DNA of 22,700 nt from Saccoglossus kowalevskii (lineage: Eukaryota; Hemichordata; Enteropneusta; Harrimaniidae). The stretch lies in contig NW_003136845.1 in NCBI RefSeq assembly GCF_000003605.2, forward strand, positions 99,443-122,142, given 5' to 3'. Positions 8,661 to 16,840 of this stretch are shown here, one piece after another. Position 1 is the stretch's first letter. Each line of letters starts with the position of its first letter. The position numbers and the translations under genes were made by a program. The notes beneath the pieces are model-generated. The model ran no database searches. It saw only the letters and a program-made list of their open reading frames with translations, and was not told the origin of the DNA.

Positions 8661-9263
8661 CACTTCATTTCATTTTCAAAGTCGCTAAATTTAGTTATTG
8701 TACTGAGATGGCTACATATTCTACGTCCAAGTTTATTATAATAAGGGAAAGGGGAGGGTGGCTTTCTGACTGTATGACAATGGAGATTATTTTATTTTGC
8801 AATCGTCAACATCCCACTCTCCAGCTTCGTTGCTCTTATCTCATAGGGCATGTACTTGACATTTGAAATTTCTGATTGCGACGAGACAGCTGTAACATTT
8901 CTACCTCAACCTATGATACACATACCATTCGCAGCAACTTTTGCCGTTTTGGCCCCAATGCCCGCTGAAGCACTGGTCACGAGTGCTACTCACCCAATCC
9001 AACAATGCATAACATCGCCCTATATACCATACAGCGTTCAAATTAAAAAGGCGACTGCTGAATTATTCACGAATGATCACATGTCAACCACCCTCAACTA
9101 CGTGCCACATGTTTATTGCGGGTAATTGCTAATCTGCGCAATACATATTTTAGTCACAGGATATTTTATTTTTGGGTGCACTCACAAGGCCACCTTTTAC
9201 CAATCGTCGCAGTAAACCGATGTTAAGTATTTTGTTCTGTCATATTGCTTGACAACTGACAAC
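8661..9263 (-). repeat. Inverted duplication, right arm (mate 6380-7120)
   Basis: Read on the minus strand this follows the left arm from CAGTTGT through the exon-1 relic to GAAGTG. Relative to the left arm it has lost about 135 bases right after the GTTAC of the relic exon, removing the exon end and splice donor. Similarity fades at both ends, near 9263 and 8661. Confidence 0.8.
8889..9010 (-). pseudogene. Decayed DHRS11-like exon 1, copy 3 (inverted, donor deleted)
   Basis: Read from the minus-strand ATG at 9010: M-H-C-W-I-G, stop, VALVTSASAGIGAKTAKV, ANGMCIIG, stop, GRNVTAV. It shares M-H and I-G with copy 2 against E and A-G in the intact gene, so copies 2 and 3 are sisters. Its stops differ from that of copy 2: codon 4 is still Trp, codon 7 (Arg) is TGA, and the Cys before GRNV is TGA. 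The first Gly of the cofactor loop is Ser, and one codon is lost in the KVLAENG helix. The exon end and donor are deleted, so it cannot splice. It is clearly dead. Confidence 0.85.
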
Positions 9264-9839
9264 ATCTGTACTCTGTGAAAATTTGAAATTAAAATCATTA
9301 GTGGAACACGTATCCGTAAACCAGAGGCATGGTTTAGAAGCTAATTTTTTTAAATCACTTTTGACCAAAAAAAACACATTTTTGTGCATATTTCAAACTA
9401 CAGTGTCCATAAAAAATACTTGCACAATTTTAAAATTCATACAATAAGCTTTCCGAAAGTATATAGTTTTGTGGACAAGGGAAGTCATCTTGGTTGCCTA
9501 ATTAACTAATTAAAATACCTGTCAGGTAAACTGCATCTCTACCTTAAGTCCAAATTATCATCGTTACACACTTACACACAATAAAAAAACTCAATTACAG
9601 TTTTAATTGTTTTTGAAATATAACCAGACCTAGAACTCACGCAATCCTGACCAAGGATACAATTCATTCAAGTTGGTTCCCTATTCTAGCTACATCAGAT
9701 GATTGGCCAAAACGTCCAGCTGATTGTTAGAACCCACAGCCTTATTCGATCAGTGTTCACAGTAAATCCCCTTCAACTAACATAAGAAGATTGTTTGCTC
9801 AGTTACAGAAGTCATTGCATTACACACCCCTTCAATCAA
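9264..9839. other. Gene-free stretch
   Basis: AT-rich to about 9600, then notably G-poor on the plus strand with many CAA/CCA runs towards 9840. No open frame or RNA gene was recognised. Confidence 0.5.
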
Positions 9840-10110
9840 CCAACCAATCAAGTTTAACCAACAAACCAATCGACGAAACACAGCCGACTGGGAAACTAAC
9901 CGTCCGAGCACTGAAACAAAACAGATGACCGGTATCAAGCCTTAACTATGTAATTTCTTTGGTGATTGGATGGTATCGAAGTAGTTACTGGTGGTAATTA
10001 TTGGTTGTTGCCCTCAGATCAAAATTCGTGCTCGTGATTTCCATTCTAAGAGCGCATGCGCATGCACAAGAAAGGCGCGCGACCGCCGCCCTTTAACGCG
10101 ACCATACCTT
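9840..10110. promoter_or_regulatory. GC-rich promoter-like patch with CCAAT boxes and an NRF1-type site
   Basis: CCAAT boxes lie at 9845-9849 and 9867-9871, with the reversed form ATTGG near 9965 and 9999. A core NRF1 palindrome (GCGCATGCGC, 10052-10061) is followed by a CpG-dense run to about 10100. In animals this combination is typical of TATA-less promoters. The nearest plus-strand coding start is the sulfotransferase ATG at 11906, whose leader could contain an upstream untranslated exon. On the minus strand the nearest exon is the dead copy 3. Because part of the patch (9955-10100) is duplicated at 20215-20400, it could also be a repeat. Confidence 0.35.
9955..10110 (+). repeat. Duplicated segment, copy A (mate 20215-20400)
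   Basis: A nearly ungapped stretch of about 90 bases matches, with shared words GGTGA-TGGA-GGTAT, GAAG-AGT, GG-GGTAA and TGATTTCCATT. After an insertion of roughly 45 bases in the mate, a GC-rich AGGCGC...GCGCGAC...TACCTTAA part also aligns. Both copies are in the same orientation. Confidence 0.6.
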
Positions 10111-11379
10111 AATGCATTGCACGAGATAATGAGATAATCAGGTCATGCTGGCAGAATGCGAATCGATTTACGACGTGTTTCAGTGAATCCACACATTTCT
10201 GACTCCTTATTACATCATTCATATATACATGTATATTCAAAATTTTTTTGTACGCTGCCCACTTAGTCTATATTTTTTCTGTGACTATGTTGTGTACTTT
10301 CATTTTCATTGATGAAATGAGTCCGGCTGTTCAACAAGTTTTGCCCTTTGATAAGATTCATGTACACTAGAAGCCATGGGCTTATTTTATAATGGGTGAA
10401 TATAATTGATGGTTGACTACATCTTTTTTTTACAGTTTACACTGTCTTCGTTCTCGGCGGATTGTATTCCAATAATACGTTTTTCACAACATTTCCAAGC
10501 CATGTATACATGAATAATACTTAGAATGGATAACGATGCGATAAGTGTTTTGCCTGAGTTCATTTAGATGAATACGTTTCTCTGTGTTTGAATACAATTA
10601 CTTTTTATTTCTGCTCACTCGTCTCAATGTCAAATCCCATCTCAGAAAGTTGTCCTGTTATGTGTTATGTTCTGGAACGTGGTAATTTTGTGATGTGAAG
10701 TTCTCTTAAAATGTAGCTCCTATTTATCTCATAGTACTAACATAACACTATTAGTTTGCTGAGTCATCTATCAAATTGGAGCCCTAGATCTATATATATG
10801 ATACATGATACAGGCAGTTCATTATTTATATTTAGCATGTTTATATTCATATATACATATGCGTGATAAATATTCTATTCATTGAAAAAAAAGTGTTAGT
10901 CACTACACTGAGTACTGAACACACTCATGCAAAACAAGAGACATGTTCGTGAGCTAGCATTGCAGTCTAGCTAACTCTTTGTATGCAGTTATTTCTAAAC
11001 ACGCACTCTCCTCAGTAATACTATGAGAATAAACATTTTTTAGCACAGCTGGTGACAACTATTCAAAATATTGCTTTAGCCACGAAGGACAGAGTACTGA
11101 AAGAGAGTGACCAGAAGATATTACTAAATTTGACCAGTTTCCTGTTAAGTAATTAATTGGATATAGGTAAGTAGCCGTGTTTTGATCACGTTATAGCGTG
11201 TGCCGGTGCCCATGCTCGTATTTGCATACCCAAAGCATTGACAGTCTTAGCTTGGCTTTTAAGGGCAACCCAGTAAATCATGTAATACAGTTTTCTTTCG
11301 ATCGCTCTCGGTAACCTGCAAGTTCATAGCCTGTTTTACAAGCTGAGAACGCGTTGTTTAATGTGATGATAACACGGTC
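10111..11379. other. Gene-free AT-rich stretch
   Basis: It contains a short TA run (about 10787-10797) and repeated ATACATG words. No coding exon was recognised on either strand. Confidence 0.5.
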
Positions 11380-11520
11380 AGGTAGAAGAGGCGGCACGAA
11401 ATGTTACATGGGAGGCCAGATCTGCTAACCATCCCTCGCGCCAAAAACTAAGGGGGGATGCTCTTCCGGGAAAAAATTAATCCGACTCCGTCCCCGGTGC
11501 CCTAGCAACTGACAGGTAGT
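11380..11520 (+). promoter_or_regulatory. Candidate promoter of the sulfotransferase gene
   Basis: This GC-richer patch, 390-530 bases before the start codon, holds an ETS-type core (CTTCCGG, 11463-11469) and an X-box-like site (GGTGCCCTAGCAAC, 11496-11509; about 11 of 14 bases fit the RFX palindrome by hand count). There is no TATA box. A possible untranslated-exon donor (CAG|GTAGTG) follows at about 11515, and an acceptor (TTGTTCTCAG, ending at 11897) lies nine bases before the ATG. Assignment by motif and position only. Confidence 0.35.
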
Positions 11521-11905
11521 GCTACGACCAATGATTACAACTAAAATTGGTTGTGGTGGTGGCATATTTGATCACAAGTATCACACGATACACCTCCGTA
11601 GTATAATATCTGAAAAACCAATTGTTCTTGCAACATAGGTAATCGTTTTCGTAGCCTTACCCAAATAATAGCAATCCTCTGCTTGCGCCTTACTCCCTTG
11701 GGCCGAAAAGCCGTATTCATCTAATCCACCAAAGATTAAAACACGTGTTTACAAACACGCGTCCGGAAATACTCACAAGAAAATGCAGCGTGTGCAACAC
11801 TAAATCAAAATACAACTTAATTATAATCCAGAGATTTCTATTTTTAATTGTTTTAACATTGATAACAAAAAGTGTATTTTCATGTATTTGTTCTCAGACG
11901 ACACA

Positions 11906-12014
11906 ATGGCAGAACGCAGAAGCCCTTTGAGGAAACGACTTATAATTTTGATAATATTAACTTTGTTGTATGTGCTTTTGTATCATACGAAATGGATAAC
12001 AAATGTCAATCTAG
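11906..12014 (+). CDS. Sulfotransferase exon 1 (signal anchor)
   Basis: It encodes MAERRSPLRK followed by the hydrophobic run LIILIILTLLYVLLY, then the start of the lumenal stem. It ends in phase 1 (CTA G|GTAAAA). An upstream in-frame ATG at 11882 would add eight residues, but a likely splice acceptor at 11896-11897 separates it from the preferred start. Confidence 0.8.
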
Positions 12015-14627
12015 GTAAAATAATTCAATTTATATATATCATTGTTTATAGAGAGGCACTTTTGATAACTTTCGAGCATGCTCCCATAACTGTATATTAT
12101 ATGAATTGTCATGTTATACGTTTCGATAAAAACTTTATTGTAGAGCGCTTCTTTGTTATTTTGGCGAACGAATAATACTGCCAAAACACCGTATTCATTT
12201 TACGATAAGTCGTACCCTTCTCTTCTTAAAACATGCTCTGTGATAATCATGTCTCTGTCATCAACTGAACGGAAAGGTCAAATTTCTGTGTGAAGAATTA
12301 AACAGTCTATTACTTTGTACAGATAAATATAAATATTATTGGTTGAAAACAAACGGAAATCAGGGTAATGGGTTTAAAATTTCAGGAAAGTACCTTTTAC
12401 TCTGTGACAATAAGTAAATATTAACAACGTCAATTTGAAAGGAGTATTATAACAATACTAAAAGCTTTTCCATGTGTTTAGGCAGACAGTAATGATGGAG
12501 ACAGTTGCTAAATAAAGCCAGACGACCATTTGTAATTTTGATGATAACTGAGGCTTGAATAAAGAATTCATTTATCTTTCAGCCTTATTGGCCGTCCCAG
12601 GTTATCAGAAGAGCACTAGAGATCAGCAATTGCTTACAAAAGACCAGGAAACAAATCATACCTTTGTGGAAATTTTGCGAAAGGTGATTGATCATTTCAA
12701 AATAAATATTACATAATTTGTAGTATAATCACGCTACCAACCTGACATTTCAAATAGGGAATGATTATAAGACATTTCTAATATGGCAATTGTGCATAAT
12801 TAGAAGTCAGTAAGCACGTATATCATGTTGTGTATATTAGATTCACTCTATATTGTAGCATGTCATACACATTATATCGTAACTGTGTTTATTTTATTCG
12901 AATCGCTGAAAATATTTTAATGATGTTTGGAACAAATTCATCTTCTGAAAAACTGCTTTGTCAAATAATTTGAATTTGACTTCATTTAAATTATTTTAAT
13001 TCACGTGATTTGAATTGTGGCTCCAAAGCGTCTTCAGTGGAATATATAATATGAATTGGAAAGACTGTGTCCTTTGACAACAGCTTGGAACATCATCACA
13101 AAAAGAAACATTATGAATGTGTTGTATCAAATAATTTATATACATCAGTATATGTATTGTGTCTCGTGCCAAGAGATAGCTTGGGTTTGTTTCGAGCATG
13201 GAGAATAATCTTCTAGCTTGTTCCTGTTCTGTCATTATAAATTGCTAGTGATCCCAATTTTAGAATATGGCCTGCCGGCCTGGGATGTTAATCATGAAAA
13301 ATATATAGCGCGTTCGGTGTCGAACAATCTGTATTATACTAAGGCTGTGCATAATGGAGACACTATGCGTTTTACCGTTATATCGATATTTTTATTATTC
13401 AATATTGTTCATTTTTCATTAATCAACGGTAACATTGTATCGAAATCAATTATTTTCAATAGCCCTTATATTGATGATGTTCAATCTAAGGGACATACAA
13501 ATCAGATTTTTCTTCTATTCACGCATTCCATCAAATAATGAATGCACACTCATGCTTCGTATCAACATCGTTTCATCGCCACTAAATAATTGGTTAATTA
13601 GTCTACTGAACACATTTTATCGAGGTGTTTAACCTGACTGTATTTGTGTAGTTTTTTTAGTATTGTATGTTACTGTGTGTTCATTTTATGTTGTACATAT
13701 TGTTGTATTACTGTATTGATTTAGTTTACTTTATAAGTTCCCATCATTTTTTATGATGAACACATAACAACAATAATGATTATAATAATATTATTATTAT
13801 CATTATCATTGTTTTTACAGCATGAGAGAGAAAATCCTAACGCTAACACAAATTATTGTACAAAGATCAGTCAACATCGAATGGAAACTGCCAGACATGT
13901 CTGCATGGTCAACAATATAATGCCATCTAACAAACCAAGGAAGTTAGACGGGTTTATTGTTTCAAACAAATACAAATTTATGTTTGAGCTAACGCCTAAA
14001 GTTTCATCCACGACTTGGAGGCATTTATTGCATGATGTTGTTGATCCACAATGTATGGGAAATATGTACGGATATAGAATGCTGAACACCACGTTAAATA
14101 AGACCATAGAAGAATATAAAAAGGCAATATTTTTCCGGGAACCTCTGGAACGACTTGTTTCTTACTACTATGGCATGATGCATTACAAATCAGGGCAGTC
14201 AGTGAATAATAAAAAGTTCGATGACCTCATTATTAGAAGTGGAATCCGAAATCACAGTGTGATGCATACCAAACCTAAGGGAGATATTTACAATATTACA
14301 TTCTCGGAGTTTGCCCAGATGGTTCTTTTTTACAAAGCAAATGCCAGTATTCCAAGTTCTAGTCACTATCAAAGAGTAGGGTATAAATTATGCCTTCACG
14401 ATTATGACTTTGTTGGGCACTTTGAAACCCTTGCTGAGGACGCTGAATGTTTTCTCGAACTAATCAATATCGCTGATCAATACAGTTTTCCAGAAATACA
14501 TATACAACGGGGCAACGTCAGATTCAGCGAATCAATGAAAAGTTTGCCCCAAAACATTCTCAGAGATTTAATCGAGTTTTATCGATTGGATTATGAAATT
14601 CTTGGGTATAAAATTCCTAAATTTTAA
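11906..14627 (+). CDS. Carbohydrate sulfotransferase (HNK-1ST/CHST8-14 family), 3 coding exons
   Basis: Joining 11906-12014, 12583-12683 and 13821-14627 gives 338 residues, close to the 350 or so usual for this Golgi family (Sulfotransfer_2). Residues 1-10 are basic, 11-27 form one hydrophobic segment: a type II signal anchor. The stem runs to about 115. The 5'-phosphosulfate loop is PKVSSTTW (129-136) and the 3'-phosphate site is FREPLERLVS (175-184); both bind PAPS. DYDFVGHFETL-x-EDAE (264-278) is the usual C-terminal signature. Potential N-glycosylation sites are Asn61, 159, 163, 214, 228 and 244. The enzyme should move sulfate from PAPS to a glycan in the Golgi lumen; whether that glycan is chondroitin, dermatan, GalNAc or a HNK-1 epitope cannot be told. 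ATG 11906 is preferred over 11882 for its context (A at -3, G at +4) and because an acceptor lies between them. The gene looks intact. Confidence 0.87.
12015..12582 (+). other. Intron 1 of the sulfotransferase gene
   Basis: 568 bases, donor GTAAAA, acceptor TTTATCTTTCAG. An open frame runs on past the donor to 12175, but it adds no recognisable sulfotransferase sequence and is taken as intron. Confidence 0.6.
12583..12683 (+). CDS. Sulfotransferase exon 2 (stem)
   Basis: 101 bases that bring the reading phase from 1 to 0: 109 plus 101 gives exactly 70 codons. It encodes a polar stem segment with a glycosylation site (Asn61-His-Thr) and ends CGAAAG|GTGATT. There is no domain homology, so support comes from phase, splice sites and position. 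Confidence 0.7.
12684..13224 (+). other. First part of sulfotransferase intron 2
   Basis: AT-rich, with no recognisable gene. The intron as a whole runs 12684-13820; its second half is the retrotransposon fragment listed separately. Confidence 0.5.
13225..13815 (+). mobile_element. Probable 5'-truncated non-LTR (LINE) retrotransposon remnant
   Basis: The open frame from about 13221 reads YKLLVIPILEYGLPAWD, matching the L-x-x-PILEY-x-x-x-WD motif that ends the reverse-transcriptase region of Jockey/CR1/Rex-type LINEs. Downstream the frame is degenerate. A T-rich, GT-containing trailer follows (13640-13740), then a TAA/TTA simple-repeat tail at about 13780-13810, as at the 3' end of several LINE clades. 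Only the last part of an element would be present. It stops about 10 bases before the acceptor of sulfotransferase exon 3. The motif is good; the extent is inferred. Confidence 0.5.
13821..14627 (+). CDS. Sulfotransferase exon 3 (whole catalytic domain)
   Basis: Acceptor GTTTTTACAG at 13811-13820, phase 0. The frame is also open 45 bases upstream, but that part is the TAA-repeat tail of the intron and not protein. The exon carries both PAPS-binding motifs and the C-terminal signature, and ends with TAA at 14625-14627 after YKIPKF. A single exon for the whole catalytic domain is common in this family. Confidence 0.92.
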   Translation, partial: HERENPNANTNYCTKISQHRMETARHVCMVNNIMPSNKPRKLDGFIVSNKYKFMFELTPKVSSTTWRHLLHDVVDPQCMGNMYGYRMLNTTLNKTIEEYKKAIFFREPLERLVSYYYGMMHYKSGQSVNNKKFDDLIIRSGIRNHSVMHTKPKGDIYNITFSEFAQMVLFYKANASIPSSSHYQRVGYKLCLHDYDFVGHFETLAEDAECFLELINIADQYSFPEIHIQRGNVRFSESMKSLPQNILRDLIEFYRLDYEILGYKIPKF

Positions 14628-15840
14628 TTAACCATGAATTAAATTGATACAGGTTAAACCATTGGTTATTATCATATATACTTCATGTAACTGTTGTGTG
14701 TTTGCATGTGGGAAGAAATTATGGTTTCTAGAATAAGAGAATAATTAATTCACCACCTATTTCTAATTCAGCCAGAGAAATATCGCGTCAGAATCGCCTA
14801 AAATCATTCGCACAAACACCACCACTGTAATTGCTATAGAATACGTCAATGATTTCGATATGATTAGGAAATTCAAAACAATGTTTATTCTTTTTTATTA
14901 TAATTGGGGATAGTAATGTTGATAATGTGGTGGGTCTATGAATAGGCCATCTCAATAGCGGCATGTATGTGACATTGCATGCATTTTTGTCTCATATTCA
15001 GTTATTCATCTAGAGTAAAATTGTGTTCAACATATGTCTGTATTATACTTTTACCAGTATTGTTATTTTAATTTAAGAGTCGCCATACTACCTTTCAAAA
15101 CACTATTTTGTTTACAGCTGCGTTATGAGTTCTTATATTTGCATCCGAAAAGGACACAACCATAAGAAACTGGACAGAAAGTAAAGGGGGTAGGCCGGTG
15201 TTTTGTTAAAGTCGCGTATATAAAAATATATGACCCTACGTAGACATTTGCATGAAATTTGCTGACTTAATTCTTGAATGGTGTAAGGATAGTACATGTA
15301 TTAAAATTATATATATATATACTAATTGACGTTTGAAAACTTTTCTACTTCAATCTAGCTCTTGATAAGAGAACAATGTATGATAGTGTGTATGTACCAC
15401 ATTAGGGTGATACATACACAATTTTACTGGTACCTTTATGAGTATTGTGTGTTGAATCGTGTGCATTCTTTAAAATACGAGAAACACATGTTCAATACCT
15501 CCATTCTGTATTCTTATTACATACTCTAGATATATACTTTTTCTCGTAACACTGAGATTCAGCTGAATTTTACTAGTCTATCAAATTTTAGTAATAATTG
15601 CAAAAATATCGAGAAGCCTTTTATCCAAAGCTTTTTGGAAGATGTTCCCACCGTACAGTATAAATATGTTAATGAGAAAAAGAATCATATTCACCAAATC
15701 ATCTTTAGTGAATTTCTGTCTTGAATCAGTGTAATGTGGAATGCATTAAGATATATGATTTAAAACTAACATGAACAATAAACCTATGAAAATGCACACC
15801 AAGATATAAGTTTTGGCAATTAAGGACTGCCAGATTTATT
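14628..15840. other. 3' flank of the sulfotransferase gene, gene-free
   Basis: It contains a (TA)n run near 15309-15320 and a hairpin with a perfect 10-base stem (TGTGTATGTA at 15387-15396, TACATACACA at 15411-15420). An AATAAA at 15777-15782 is a possible but distant polyadenylation signal. No coding exon was recognised. Confidence 0.5.
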
Positions 15841-16320
15841 AGTCCCCGTTTGAACAAAGTTGGAAAAGGGACTTATAATTCGGCTTCCGTCCGTCCGTCC
15901 AGAGACATATTTCAGAACCCTGTTACCAAATCTGTTCATTCTTTGTATGTGCCTAGTACTTTACCTAGGACATATGCACATACAGTGGTTTACTGATTCA
16001 ATGCAATATGTCTGGCTAGCAGCCATTTTGTTTTTTGAAAATGTGGTATCATGCATGCTTTGTCAGTTTTGTTTAAAATTTGGTACATGCATTGTACGTT
16101 ATAATCGTGTTTGAATCGAAAATGACCAACCGGCAGCCATCTTGTTTTGTTTTTTTCATGATGTATTGTTGACATTTTTTTCTTCAAATTTTAGATGTTA
16201 TAATACATGTCCATGACAATAAGTTTCACAGTCGGGTCAAAGATGGTTGACTGCATGCAATCTTGTTTTTTGACAATACTACTATATCTCTGTACACGAG
16301 CCCAGACAAGAGAAATTCAG
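15841..16320. repeat. Interspersed repeat with (TCCG)n block and diverged tandem units
   Basis: It starts with AAAAGGGACTTATAATTCGG, then a (TCCG)n run (15886-15900), then units of roughly 110-130 bases each containing a variant of CAGCCATCTTGTTTT (near 16019, 16133 and 16251) followed by a T-rich run and an ACATGCAT-like word. The GGGACTTATAATTCGG plus TCCG head resembles dispersed repeats in several marine invertebrate genomes, from memory and unchecked. The open frames here (such as 15860-16114) are by-products. Confidence 0.55.
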
Positions 16321-16739
16321 TTAGAATACAAAAAATGGAAGAATAGCTTATCCTGTTTAATTTCTGACCATATATTTCAATTTAATACATCTAATTTCTG
16401 TTGATACTAGACAAGCCATTTATTCACTATATGTCATTAACAATGACTGGTTAAAGAGGTGGGCTTGTGGCTGCATGCCAGCACAGCCACTACACCAACA
16501 AAAAATTCCGCTAGCTTGGGGTACATACATCCCTGTGAAGAAAATTATACTATAAAACCTACATTAAACAAAATAAACCAAATATACTTTGAAGAGAAGA
16601 GTGAGTTGGGAAGAAAGGCAAACATTGCTGTGGAATGAGAAACGAGAATCATAGGTGTACCTTCACAGTCCCTCTTATAGACCTGCCTCGACACGGATAG
16701 TATTTCTTTTTTGCAATTTAATCTCTCAAATATGCTGTA
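16321..16739. other. Gene-free stretch with a possible tRNA-like SINE relic
   Basis: At 16456-16500 the minus strand reads GGTGTAGTGGCTG, similar to a tRNA A-box region, and contains a perfect 7-base hairpin (GTGGCTG 16467-16473, CAGCCAC 16484-16490). No B box follows, so it is not a working tRNA gene. The rest is unremarkable. Confidence 0.3.
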
Positions 16740-16840
16740 TAATTAAGCAGGAGATGATGGCAAGAAACACATGGTGACTGGTTTAACTGAAAGATTACGT
16801 TAAGAATTGCGAGTTCTTAATTCACATATCAGGGTCGCTG
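16740..16840 (+). pseudogene. Decayed DHRS11-like exon 4
   Basis: The frame ending at 16839 reads KKHMVTGLTERLR, stop, ELRVLNSHIRV-A, against TKHMVTGLTEGLRQELR of intact exon 4 (3034-3166). The conserved Gln is now TAA (16801-16803). The exon/intron ends are still visible: AATTAAGCAG resembles the intact acceptor TAATTAAAG, and CGCT|GTAAAT the intact donor. About 40 bases in the first half are missing, including the YxxxK tyrosine. No other exons of this copy were found nearby. The 16632-16740 flank is not similar to intron 3. Confidence 0.85.

Noticed and set aside
8850-9125. 91-residue plus-strand open frame
   Set aside because: It is the complement of the minus-strand exon-1 relic and its flank, so it is a shadow.
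13776-13820. N-terminal extension of the sulfotransferase open frame, looking like a membrane segment
   Set aside because: The 15 residues come from the TAA/TTA simple repeat and polypyrimidine tract. The true N-terminal anchor is in exon 1 at 11906, and the acceptor at 13820 restores the frame.
15860-16404. Several 65-84-residue open frames on both strands
   Set aside because: They fall in and beside the TCCG-headed repeat, overlap each other and have no domain similarity.
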